Assembly (NCBI RefSeq): GCF_905220975.1 | Contig: NZ_CAJNBK010000031.1 | Location: 1 to 63,219 of the forward strand | From: Paraburkholderia haematera | GTDB taxonomy: Bacteria; Pseudomonadota; Gammaproteobacteria; Burkholderiales; Burkholderiaceae | Length of the DNA: 63,219 nt | Reading direction: 5' to 3' | Part shown: positions 50,971-59,058 of the stretch, piece after piece | Layout: each line of letters opens with the position of its first letter | How positions within the stretch are numbered: position 1 is the first letter of the stretch | Made by a program: the position numbers and the translations under genes | Notes under the pieces: generated by a model | The model's database searches: none | What the model saw: the letters and a program-made list of their open reading frames with translations, nothing else | What the model was told of the DNA's origin: nothing

Positions 50971-51677
50971 CCGCCGCACTCGCCGCCGAAGGGCTGCATA
51001 CCTACTACGGCAAGAGCCATATCCTGCATGGCGTGAGCCTGGAGGTTGCGGAGGGCCGAATCACGGCATTGCTCGGTCGCAATGGGGCCGGCAAGACCAC
51101 GACTTTGCGTACCCTCGTAGGTTTGACGCCCGCGCGCCAGGGGCGCGTGACGATCTTCGGGGCCGATACCACGCGCTGGCCAACTTTCCGGATCGCCGCG
51201 TGTGGCGTCGGCTACGTCCCTGAGGGGCGAAGAATCTTCGCCAATCTCAGTGTCGAGGAAAATCTGAAGGTCCCGTTGGAGCGCGGCGGACCGTGGACAA
51301 TCGCGCGGATCTACGAGCTGTTTCCACGCCTCGCCGAACGCAAGTTCAGCCGCGGGCGCCTGCTCTCCGGCGGCGAACAGGAAATGCTATCGATTGCGCG
51401 CGCACTCCTGCTCAATCCCCGGCTGCTCATTCTTGATGAGCCATCGCAAGGCTTGGCCCCGCTGATCGTCCGGGAAGTGTTCCGAGTCGTGTCGCAGATG
51501 CGCGACGAGGGGATCTCGGTCCTGCTGGTGGAACAGAACGCACGCATGAGTCTCGAGATCGCCGACTATGCTTACGTGCTAGACGATGGCGGCATCGTCT
51601 ATTCGGGAAATGCGCGCGAGCTCGCCGCCGATGAAAGCCGGGTACGCGCCCTAACCGGTGCGAGCGCCGAGCAGTGA
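50967..51677 (+). CDS. Liv-type ABC transporter ATPase (LivF-like)
   Basis: A 236-residue ATPase. GLHTYYGKSHILHGVSLEV opens it, Walker A is GRNGAGKTTTL, VGYVPEGRRIFANLSVEENL is the LivF-specific stretch after the Q loop, the signature is LSGGEQEMLSIARAL, Walker B LLILDEPSQGL and the H loop position reads LLVEQNAR (Gln for His, normal in LivF). ATG 50967 overlaps mini-ORF 2. It is the last gene of the operon. Confidence 0.93.
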   Translation: MTAALAAEGLHTYYGKSHILHGVSLEVAEGRITALLGRNGAGKTTTLRTLVGLTPARQGRVTIFGADTTRWPTFRIAACGVGYVPEGRRIFANLSVEENLKVPLERGGPWTIARIYELFPRLAERKFSRGRLLSGGEQEMLSIARALLLNPRLLILDEPSQGLAPLIVREVFRVVSQMRDEGISVLLVEQNARMSLEIADYAYVLDDGGIVYSGNARELAADESRVRALTGASAEQ

Positions 51678-51868
51678 ACACCCTCACGGCGGGCTTGTCA
51701 TTCTCGGCGGCATCGCTGCAGCGTCTCCTCCTGGCTGAAATGCAATGGACACCGCCCACGAGATTCGCACGCGCCAGGTGACGTAGAAATTTCACGGAAG
51801 TCGCGAGAAAACTCGGTATAGTGCGACAGCGCGGGCATTTCGGTTGCCCCATTCTGACGGACGTCGAA

Positions 51869-52165
51869 ATGATTCCAATCGGTGCAGCAGCCACACTTCT
51901 CAGCGGCGTGAGCAGCGCCATTAGTTCCGGGCTGTCGAAGCTGACGGGGCAAAACTCAGCGAGTGAATCTAGCCAGCCGAGTTTTGCGGCTCACCTGAAG
52001 ACGGCAACGTCACAGAGCAGTCCTGGCAAAAGCGTCCACCATCTTCACGCGCATGGCGCGCTGAGCGCATTGGCGAATTCTTCGCCAATGCCGTCACAAA
52101 CCGCTACGGGTTCCGGGACCACACAGGGCGCCACGGTCGGCTCAGTCATCAATATCAGCGCCTAA
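51869..52165 (+). CDS. small hypothetical protein, Ser/Gly-rich
   Basis: A 98-residue protein starting at ATG 51869 (GGAC upstream). MIPIGAAATLLSGVSSAISS and GLSKLTGQNSA are followed by a low-complexity Ser/Ala/His/Gly part with SVHHLHAHGALSAL and a final TVGSVINISA. It has no signal peptide or catalytic motif. The style is common in Burkholderia genomes; function unknown. Confidence 0.6.
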   Translation: MIPIGAAATLLSGVSSAISSGLSKLTGQNSASESSQPSFAAHLKTATSQSSPGKSVHHLHAHGALSALANSSPMPSQTATGSGTTQGATVGSVINISA

Positions 52166-52309
52166 ATAATCACCGAACGCCAGCCAGATAGCCGTCTCTG
52201 CCCACGCGCGCAGACCGACGCGGCAGGACGAGCGGCGTACAAATCGATTTCGGCATTACTCCGTCTTTCGACCGGCATCGCAACGTTGTTGTTCCGATGA
52301 GGCCGAGCC

Positions 52310-53272
52310 TTAGACAGGATTCGAGGCGGGCCGCCCTTCCAGCACGGCGGCAACATTGTCCAGCGCCGTAAAGCCCATCTGTTCACGGGTTTCGATCGTT
52401 GCGCTGGCCATATGAGGCGTCAGGAACACGTTGTCGAGTTCAGCGAAGCGCTTGTCGACATTGGGCTCGTTCCGGTACACGTCCAGACCCGCGCTGAACA
52501 GATGACCCGAAGTCAGGGCGTCATAAAGCGCATCTTCGTCCACCAGGCCGCCACGCGCCGCGTTGACAAAAATCGCGCCTGCGGGAAGGAGTCCAAACTC
52601 TCTTTTCTTCATGAGCGGGACACCTCCACCCGGCACGTGCAGCGTGAGCACCTGGCAGTGCGGCAGCATTTCGTCGAGCGTGGCATAGAAGGTCGCGCCA
52701 TTTTCCAGCGACGGGGCCGCACGGTGCATGTCCGTGTAGATCACGCGCATGCCGAATCCCTGCGCGCGCTTGGCGACTGCCCGTCCAATACGCCCGAATC
52801 CGACGATGCCGAGCGTCTTGCCATTCACTCGCGTACCCAGCATCTCGGTCATGCCGAACGATTTGCCCCATCCGTTGCGCATGATCCGTTCGTATTCCGA
52901 CGCGCGACGGCACGCAGCCAGCAAGAGCAGCATGGAGAAATCGGCCGTGCACTCGGTCAATGCATCGGGTGCGTTCGTGACGACGATTCCCCTTTCACGG
53001 GCCGCCGCTACATCCATGTGATCGAAGCCCGCGCTCGCGTTAGCAATGATCTTGACCGTCGAGGGCAGCGCGGCAATGTGCTCCGCCTGCAGGCCGGATT
53101 TTTTCCCGATGAGTACGGCCGGCACGTCGTGCTTCTTGCAGAAATCGACGACAGACCACGAGTCCATATCGGACTCGGTCACGAAGGCATGGAATTCGGC
53201 CGCGGCGCGATTCGCCACGGCTGTGGGAACCTTTCGCGCAATCAACAGGCTGGTGCGTTTATCTTCCGACAT
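52310..53272 (-). CDS. D-2-hydroxyacid dehydrogenase
   Basis: A 320-residue NAD(P)-dependent enzyme that interconverts 2-oxo acids and D-2-hydroxy acids. The cofactor loop is GFGRIG (158-163), R240 lies in NAARGG, E269 in NEP and H287 in TPHMAS; the Arg-Glu-His active site is complete. NASAGFDHMDVAAA is the substrate-domain signature of glyoxylate/hydroxypyruvate-like members. ATG 53272 follows AAAGGAAAAACC. It is divergent from the SDR-MFS-VOC-citrate-synthase genes with shared palindromes between, so it belongs to the same pathway. Confidence 0.93.
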   Translation of the reverse strand: MSEDKRTSLLIARKVPTAVANRAAAEFHAFVTESDMDSWSVVDFCKKHDVPAVLIGKKSGLQAEHIAALPSTVKIIANASAGFDHMDVAAARERGIVVTNAPDALTECTADFSMLLLLAACRRASEYERIMRNGWGKSFGMTEMLGTRVNGKTLGIVGFGRIGRAVAKRAQGFGMRVIYTDMHRAAPSLENGATFYATLDEMLPHCQVLTLHVPGGGVPLMKKREFGLLPAGAIFVNAARGGLVDEDALYDALTSGHLFSAGLDVYRNEPNVDKRFAELDNVFLTPHMASATIETREQMGFTALDNVAAVLEGRPASNPV

Positions 53273-53333
53273 GGTTTTTCCTTTGGTAGGCAGACGTCGA
53301 GAGACTACGAAACCGCAGACGGGACCGTCAATG

Positions 53334-53350
53334 TTGATTGGATGAATCAA
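53334..53350. promoter_or_regulatory. palindromic operator 1 of the catabolic cluster
   Basis: TTGATT-GGATG-AATCAA, 62 bases upstream of the hydroxyacid dehydrogenase start. A near-identical copy lies at 53497-53513. Confidence 0.75.
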
Positions 53351-53496
53351 CTCCTCGATGAGGATTCGCCCCTTATTGTTCGCGGCGCCTGCGCATTGCG
53401 ATTCGTTTTCCGTCTACGCGCCCTTCCGCTTCGCTGCCGGCAACACGCGCATCAGGAAAACCCTGGTGCGATCCCCATCGGCAAGGCCCTCAGATG

Positions 53497-53513
53497 TTGA
53501 TTCAATGAATCAA
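53497..53513. promoter_or_regulatory. palindromic operator 2 of the catabolic cluster
   Basis: TTGATTC-AAT-GAATCAA, perfect arms of seven bases, 70 bases upstream of the SDR start. Both copies share ATGAATCAA. A weaker TTCAATTGAA lies further right. No regulator gene is in the cluster, so the binding protein (GntR- or IclR-like by style) is encoded elsewhere. Confidence 0.75.
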
Positions 53514-53583
53514 GATTGCTCACCGCGTCACGCGGATGCAACTCTCTTTCCTGTGTTCAATTGAATCGTTAAGAGGAAGTCAA

Positions 53584-54342
53584 ATGCCTGCATCGAAGAA
53601 GTTCGCAGCCGTTACGGGCGCCGGCTCCGGCATCGGCCGCAGCGCGGCCCTCGCGCTCGCCAACGCGGGATTCGCCGTCGCGCTGATCGGGCGCAGAGTC
53701 GAGCCCCTGCTGGAAACGAAGGAGGCAATCGGCATTGCCGGCGGAGAAGCGCATGTATTCCAGGCCGACGTTGCCGACGCCGCATCGGTCCAGCACGCGT
53801 TTTCGCAGATCGCCGAGGCATTCGGGCGGCTCGACGTGCTCTTCAACAACGCAGGCCGCAACGCGGGGGCCGTCCCCCTTGAAGACTACGAGGTCGACTT
53901 CTGGAACGACGTCGTGGCCACCAATCTAACCGGCGTCTTTCTGTGCGCTCAGGCAGCTTATCGCCTGATGAAAGCACAGTCCCCTCAGGGTGGACGAATC
54001 ATTAACAACGGATCGATCTCGGCCCACTCGCCGAGGCCGCATACCATCGCCTATACGGCAACGAAACATGCCGTCACCGGTATCACCAAATCGATCGCGC
54101 TGGATGGACGCGCATTCAACATCGCCTGCAGCCAGATCGATATCGGAAACGCAGCCACATCACTCACGGAACGTATGAGCCGCGGTGTACTGCAAGCGGA
54201 TGGAAGCATGGCGCCGGAAGCAAGAATGGATGTGACGCACGTGGCGAATGCGGTCGTGCACATGGCCAGTCTTCCGCTCGAAGCCAATGTTCTCAACATG
54301 ACCATCATGGCAACCACCATGCCGTTCGTCGGCCGCGGATAA
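53584..54342 (+). CDS. short-chain dehydrogenase/reductase of the catabolic cluster
   Basis: A 252-residue SDR. TGAGSGIG (11-18), FNNAG (87-91), S144, Y157 and K161 are present, and RR at 37-38 suggests NADP(H). The C-terminus departs from the common FabG ending (NMTIMATTMPFVGRG), as in the SDR group found with MFS carriers in Burkholderia. ATG 53584 follows AGAGGAAGTC. It is the first gene of the rightward unit. It may oxidise a hydroxyl group of the incoming acid before the citrate-synthase-like step. Confidence 0.92.
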   Translation: MPASKKFAAVTGAGSGIGRSAALALANAGFAVALIGRRVEPLLETKEAIGIAGGEAHVFQADVADAASVQHAFSQIAEAFGRLDVLFNNAGRNAGAVPLEDYEVDFWNDVVATNLTGVFLCAQAAYRLMKAQSPQGGRIINNGSISAHSPRPHTIAYTATKHAVTGITKSIALDGRAFNIACSQIDIGNAATSLTERMSRGVLQADGSMAPEARMDVTHVANAVVHMASLPLEANVLNMTIMATTMPFVGRG

Positions 54343-54396
54343 ATCACCCTTGCGCCAACTATAAAAAAACAACCGGCGAATGTTCTGGAGACACCG

Positions 54397-55713
54397 ATGA
54401 AAGCCGTAGAGGAACACACATTGCCGGTCCGAAACCCGGCTTACGCGGATACCACAAAACGCTCCAGGGTACGGTACGTCGTGCTCTCGATGCTGCTCGC
54501 GGCAACCATCCTCAATTACGTGGACCGGTCCGCGTTGGGCATCGTGGCGCCGGGCCTCTCGAAGGGCCTCGCGCTCAACAAGATGGAGATGGGCGAACTG
54601 TTTGCCGGATTCGGGCTTGCCTATTCCATTGCGCTCGTGCCCGGCGGCGTGCTAACCGACGTTCTCGGCTCGCGCCTCGCCTATGCGCTGTCACTCCTCG
54701 GCTGGTCATTCGCCACGTTGACGCAGGGTTTCGCGACCGGCTATCACATGTTGCTCGGATCGCGGCTCGCAATCGGCGCCATGGAGGCGCCGGCCTTCCC
54801 TTCGAACGCGCGCGCCGTGACGTTGTGGTTTCCCGCCCGGGAGCGCGGCTTCGCGACCAGCGTCTATGTCATGGGGCAATACATCGGGACGCCCTTGTTC
54901 ACCGGCCTGCTGTTGTGGATCTCCGCCGCGTACGGTTGGCGTACGGTCTTTTTCGTGACGGGCGGCTTCGGCATGCTGTTCAGTCTTCTCTGGTACCGGG
55001 TTTACCGAGATCCGCATCGGCACTCGGGCGTGAACGCCGCCGAACTGCAATACATCAGTGAAGGCGCTACTGCGGCGCGCAAGCCCCGCGAGAAGTTCGA
55101 TTGGCGCATGGCGCTCAAGCTGCTCGGCTACCGGCAGATTCTCGCCATCTGCATCGGCAAGTTCTGCAACAACACCTTGCTGGTCTTCTTCACCACGTGG
55201 TTCATGACCTATCTGATCGAAGCGCGTCACATGTCGATGATCAAGGTCGGGATCTTCCAGGCACTCCCATTTATCGGCGCGACAGTCGGCATTCTCCTTG
55301 CTGGCTTCCTCTCGGACTTTTTCATCCGGCGCGGGGTGTCGATTTCCACTGCGCGCAAGGCGCCGCTCATTATCGGCACACTGCTCGGCGCGTCTATCGT
55401 GCTCGTCAATTTCGTCGAGTCGAACGAGGGGGTGATCGCCATTCTGACTATTGCGTTCTTCGCGCAGGGCGTCGGATCGATGTCGTGGGCCGCCGTCTCC
55501 GAAATCGCGCCTCGACAGTACGTGGGACTGACCAGCAGCATCACCAGCCTCGCGGCCAACATCGCGGCTGTCACCACGCCGCTCATGATCGGCTATATCA
55601 CCCACCACACCGGCCACTTCTATTGGGCGCTCAACCTGATGGGCGCGATATGCCTGCTCGGCGCGCTCTCGTACTCCGTGCTGCTGGGGAAGCTTTCCCG
55701 CATCGAACTGTGA
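54397..55713 (+). CDS. MFS transporter, anion:cation-symporter type
   Basis: A 438-residue, twelve-helix carrier. ILNYVDRSALGIVAPGL after the first helix is the hallmark of the ACS (phthalate/glucarate/tartrate) family. The helix 2-3 loop (GGVLTDVLGSRLAYAL) and the long central loop (about 210-240) are typical. ATG 54397 follows GGAGACACCG. It likely imports the organic acid of the pathway with protons. It stands 54 bases after the SDR. Confidence 0.92.
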   Translation: MKAVEEHTLPVRNPAYADTTKRSRVRYVVLSMLLAATILNYVDRSALGIVAPGLSKGLALNKMEMGELFAGFGLAYSIALVPGGVLTDVLGSRLAYALSLLGWSFATLTQGFATGYHMLLGSRLAIGAMEAPAFPSNARAVTLWFPARERGFATSVYVMGQYIGTPLFTGLLLWISAAYGWRTVFFVTGGFGMLFSLLWYRVYRDPHRHSGVNAAELQYISEGATAARKPREKFDWRMALKLLGYRQILAICIGKFCNNTLLVFFTTWFMTYLIEARHMSMIKVGIFQALPFIGATVGILLAGFLSDFFIRRGVSISTARKAPLIIGTLLGASIVLVNFVESNEGVIAILTIAFFAQGVGSMSWAAVSEIAPRQYVGLTSSITSLAANIAAVTTPLMIGYITHHTGHFYWALNLMGAICLLGALSYSVLLGKLSRIEL

Positions 55714-55739
55714 CGCTTTCAACTATCCGGTGAAATCGA

Positions 55740-56129
55740 ATGATTGAATTCAAGTGGGATCATCTGCAACTGTGCTCGGCGGACGCGGAAGCCACCGCCG
55801 CCTGGTTTGCGCGCTGCCTGAACGCCGAGATCGTGCGCCGCCCGGGGCGGGTGGATTTGCGCATCGGCAGCATCAACCTGTTCATCACGTCGCTGGCGAG
55901 CGCCCCAACCGGCCGCCCTCATGGCGAGCGGCAGCAGGGCATCGATCATTTCGGCGTGGTCGTGGACGATATCGACGCCGCGTTCGAACATCTGTTGTGC
56001 TGCGACGCGGAAATCGTCGAGCCGATCAAGCAGGTTCGCCCCGGCGTCAGGGCCTGCTTCGTGCGCTCGCCGGGCGACATTCTCGTCGAGATCCTAGAGC
56101 GGCGACCCGCCGAGATGACTTTTACCTGA
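55740..56129 (+). CDS. VOC-family protein of the catabolic cluster
   Basis: A 129-residue single-chain VOC protein. FKWDHLQLCSADAEATAAWF opens the first unit; IDHFGVVVDDIDAAFEHLL and GDILVEILERRP close the second. His in WDHLQL, His in IDHFGV and Glu in VEILE are in the metal positions. It could be an epimerase, isomerase or ring-cleaving-type enzyme acting on an acyl or keto acid; a methylmalonyl-CoA-epimerase-like role is a guess. It follows the MFS gene by 26 bases. Confidence 0.88.
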   Translation: MIEFKWDHLQLCSADAEATAAWFARCLNAEIVRRPGRVDLRIGSINLFITSLASAPTGRPHGERQQGIDHFGVVVDDIDAAFEHLLCCDAEIVEPIKQVRPGVRACFVRSPGDILVEILERRPAEMTFT

Positions 56130-56237
56130 AAAAACGTCAATATGAACGCTGGATCGGTCGTGCTCGAATGCATGGCGCGATCCGCGTCATCACTCCCCTG
56201 TTGCCCCGTTCCGCTGCATCACCTTGCTTGCCATCCC

Positions 56238-57482
56238 ATGCGAAACTGGATCACTCTGACTGAAGCGGCTCGACAACTCGGAGTGCAAGCGCAGACTGTC
56301 TATGCGTACGTAAGTCGAGGCACCATCGCTGTCATGCCGGATCCGCTCGACCCGCGCAAGAGCCTCTACCGTGCGGAGGACGTCGCCGGTCTGTGCCGCA
56401 AAAAGCAGGTGGGACGCAAGCGCGAAGCGCTCGCCGCCGGGACCATATTCGGTGCGGAGCCCTGCATTTACAGCAGCATTACCACCTTCGCAAAAGGTCG
56501 GCCGTACTACCGGGGGCGGGATAGCATCCGGCTTTCGGACACGGCAACGCTTGAAGACGTGGCGGCCATTCTCTGGAATGCGCACGAGCCCGTTTCCTTC
56601 GAAACCGGTGACATGCCGCTACAGGGCGACGAACGAGGCAGGCAATGCGCGTTCACATCGCTTGCGGCGCTCGCGGCCTGCGGGCACTCGACCCTCGGAC
56701 GCACGGACAGCGCACTGCATGTCGAGACCGGCCGGCTCGTGGCGCTCATCGCGCAAGCGTTTGGCGCGCGCGGTGACGCGAATGCACAAAGAACGCATGA
56801 ACGATTCGCGCTCGGTTGGGGCCAGGACCGCGATGGCGCCGAACTCATCCGCCGTGCCTTAGTCCTCGTGGCCGACCATGAGATTACGAGTTCGGCGTTC
56901 GCCGCCAGGATTACCGCCTCCACCGGCGCGTCGCTGCCGGGATGCCTGCTCACGGGACTCGCGACTCTCTCCGGCCCGCTGCATGGCGACGCGTCAGGCC
57001 GCGTGCGGGCCGTGTTCGACGACGTCGGAAGACTCGGTGCGGAGCACGTGGTTGCCCATCACTTGCAGTCGGCCATTCCGATCCCTGGGTTTGGCCATCA
57101 TCTGTATCCAGACGGCGATCCGAGGGCGGCCGCATTGCTCGACGTGCTGAGTCCGCCTCAAGAGCTCATGTCGTTCATCAACAAGGTGGTTGAGCTGACC
57201 GGGCTCAAGCCAAATATCGACGTTGCGCTCGCGGCCCTGGCGGCTCAGCTGGCGTTGCCGGGCGATGCGTCGTTCGCGTTGTTCGCAACAGCCCGGAGCG
57301 TGGGTCTGCTCGCGCATTGTATTGAGCAACTCCGGGTGGGCAAGGTCATACGGCCACGAGGCCGCTATACCGGGCCCGCGCTGGAAGACGCCGCCCCCGC
57401 GTCGCCTGCGGAAGGCGGCGAGAATACGCTCGATCCAGCCACGCTCGACAAGAATCGGGTATTCAAGGCGGTTGGGCGCTGA
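56238..57482 (+). CDS. citrate-synthase-like enzyme with N-terminal HTH domain
   Basis: A 414-residue protein. Residues 1-60 form a MerR/excisionase-like helix-turn-helix (WITLTEAARQLGVQAQTVYA, YVSRGTIAVMPDP). The citrate-synthase fold follows: ADHEITSSAFAAR, H249 in GPLHGDAS, H287 in PGFGHHLYPDGDPRA and D328 in PNIDVALAAL. The catalytic His-His-Asp are retained, but the usual 'GHRVY' reads GHHLY, so the acyl or oxo-acid partner may differ. I chose ATG 56238 because the domain begins there; an upstream frame is open to 56142. The enzyme may condense or split an acyl-CoA with an oxo acid. The HTH could make it sense substrate and bind DNA, or serve only as a dimer module. Confidence 0.9.
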   Translation: MRNWITLTEAARQLGVQAQTVYAYVSRGTIAVMPDPLDPRKSLYRAEDVAGLCRKKQVGRKREALAAGTIFGAEPCIYSSITTFAKGRPYYRGRDSIRLSDTATLEDVAAILWNAHEPVSFETGDMPLQGDERGRQCAFTSLAALAACGHSTLGRTDSALHVETGRLVALIAQAFGARGDANAQRTHERFALGWGQDRDGAELIRRALVLVADHEITSSAFAARITASTGASLPGCLLTGLATLSGPLHGDASGRVRAVFDDVGRLGAEHVVAHHLQSAIPIPGFGHHLYPDGDPRAAALLDVLSPPQELMSFINKVVELTGLKPNIDVALAALAAQLALPGDASFALFATARSVGLLAHCIEQLRVGKVIRPRGRYTGPALEDAAPASPAEGGENTLDPATLDKNRVFKAVGR

Positions 57483-57552
57483 GAAGCGTGTCAAACCGGA
57501 GTTTTGCCGAAACAAAAAAATCTCGGCACCAATCGGCTTTCGCCGTGGGGAC

Positions 57553-57568
57553 CGGCTCAGTTCGACCC
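57553..57568 (+). repeat. dispersed repeat fragment, type 2
   Basis: CGGCTCAGTTCGACCC, with ACCGGT/GGGG before it and 'GTTGCGGCCCTTCGG' after it. It differs by one base from 33174-33189. Lies between the citrate-synthase-like gene and the dfr gene. Confidence 0.55.
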
Positions 57569-57664
57569 GTTGCGGCCCTTCGGTTTTCTCCATACCGGCC
57601 ACTCGCCGCCGACTATTTTTCTAACCATTAAAGTACCCACACAACCCAAGGCCGAGAAAAGCGA

Positions 57665-58177
57665 ATGCTGAACAGCAAGAGGATTTCAATAGTGGCTGCG
57701 ATGGCAAGAAACCGAGTGATCGGCGCGGCCAACGACATTCCATGGAAAGTGCCCGGAGAGCAGCAGCGCTTTCGTAAGCTGACTGAGGGACACCTGGTCG
57801 TGATGGGACGACGCACATACGAGTCCATAGGTCGACCGTTGCCAAACCGGGACATCCTGGTCATAGGGAGGCAGGCCATCAACGCCGAACGGGTGTCGAC
57901 GTGCACTACGCTGAAGGACGCGATTGAAATCATCGCGAATGATTCGCGAGAAGAGGTCTTTATCGCAGGCGGCGAACAAAATTATCGCCTCTTCTTGCCG
58001 TACGCTGATACGGTCTACCTTACACAAGTCGATTTGGAGCCAGCAGGCGATACGACGTTTCCGGATCTGCCCTCAGACTTCTATTGTGCCGAAAGAGCCG
58101 ACATTAGCGGTCCGACTAGTTACACTTTTTTTACTTATCGCCGTACCGTCGATCCCAACGACAGGTTTGCACCATGA
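57665..58177 (+). CDS. dihydrofolate reductase, DfrA-like
   Basis: A 170-residue reductase of dihydrofolate with NADPH. IVAAMARNRVIGAANDIPWK opens it. The active-site acid is Glu (E32 in GEQQRF) where typical proteobacterial FolA has Asp; VVMGRRTYESIGRPLPNR is the NADPH loop; EVFIAGGEQNYRLFLP and LEPAGDTTFPDLP follow. The GEQ segment and 'vDiEPeGDttFPdlP' recall integron-borne DfrA enzymes, which resist trimethoprim, more than the chromosomal FolA of Burkholderia. No integron integrase or attC site is visible. ATG 57665 has GAGAA upstream. It overlaps the next gene by four bases. Confidence 0.92.
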   Translation: MLNSKRISIVAAMARNRVIGAANDIPWKVPGEQQRFRKLTEGHLVVMGRRTYESIGRPLPNRDILVIGRQAINAERVSTCTTLKDAIEIIANDSREEVFIAGGEQNYRLFLPYADTVYLTQVDLEPAGDTTFPDLPSDFYCAERADISGPTSYTFFTYRRTVDPNDRFAP

Positions 58178-58743
58178 CGTTAAGCGCAGGCGAGATGACA
58201 ATGTGGCGGCTCGTGCAGCTCTATACGGGCCGAGTTGGATACCAGCGCGGCGTGAAGTCAGATGGACTAACGGCCCACCCCCCGGTCATTGACTGCTCGG
58301 GATGGACCAGACTGCTCCTCACGGAAGCGATGCGAGCGGAGAACGAAGCCGCTGGCCGTGCAGTGTTTGGAGCTGACGATGTGGAAGCCCTGCAGGTATG
58401 GTCGGATCGGATCGTTCAGGAGATTGAGACCCGGACAGGGTTCGTTGTTGAGGGCCGACAGATCTCAGCCCTCAGCCTCCCGCGTTGCGCCACCATCGGG
58501 CTGAAAATGGGAGATCCCGCGTGGGCAAGTAACTATCCCCGTCCACGTGGCATCACGCACATTGTTCAGGTTGTTCGTCGCCCAGAGGATGACGCGCCGT
58601 TTATCTCCGAGTCCTTCGGCGACTCAGTCTCACCTGGAATAAATCTCACGCCGCTTGGGGACTGGCTCGCTCTTTCACAGCCGCATCTCCGCGCCAACGA
58701 AGTGTGGGCCGTCGATCTTTTCCGGTTGGCCTCTAAAAATTGA
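58174..58743 (+). CDS. NlpC/P60-like protein overlapping dfr
   Basis: A 189-residue protein. ATGA overlaps the dfr stop, so translation is coupled. VIDCSGWTRLLLTEAM with C41 and GITHIVQVVRR with H129 fit the Cys-His pair of NlpC/P60-type cysteine hydrolases, which cleave peptidoglycan peptides or act as transpeptidases and amidases. There is no signal peptide, so it would work in the cytoplasm. A nearby polar residue could be the third member. The link with a dihydrofolate reductase is unexplained. Confidence 0.7.
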   Translation: MTLSAGEMTMWRLVQLYTGRVGYQRGVKSDGLTAHPPVIDCSGWTRLLLTEAMRAENEAAGRAVFGADDVEALQVWSDRIVQEIETRTGFVVEGRQISALSLPRCATIGLKMGDPAWASNYPRPRGITHIVQVVRRPEDDAPFISESFGDSVSPGINLTPLGDWLALSQPHLRANEVWAVDLFRLASKN

Positions 58744-58818
58744 ACGACCTCCTCGAGTGCCTCTTCCTGGCCGCATGCCGGCCCATGCACTTTGCATACG
58801 CAGCATCAACCTTGCTAA

Positions 58819-58849
58819 GCTGCGATCGGCAACACGCGACCCGTAGCGG
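58819..58849 (+). repeat. dispersed repeat, type 3
   Basis: GCTGCGATCGGCAACACGCG, then ACCCGTAGCGG. It matches 62151-62181 at 28 of 31 positions. Both lie in gaps between small genes. The region 58744-59058 holds no gene. Confidence 0.6.
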
Positions 58850-59058
58850 TCGTCGCCGAAACCGATGGCAATGGCAGATGTTGGCGGGAAAACGGTCAAC
58901 TGGATGCTCCTCCAGGAAAGACCTCCATCTTCTCTCCGATGGATACACGCTGAATGGTCGATAAATCGGGTATTCCCAAATCCGTGCAAATCGGTAATCT
59001 GCGAGGTTTCAGTGAACGAAAGCGCCTCGCTGCCTGAATGCAACCATCCGGATCCTCC

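Noticed and set aside
57665..58177. Integron gene cassette around the dfr gene
   Set aside because: The gene resembles DfrA, but no attC-like element follows it and the next gene overlaps, which cassettes do not show.
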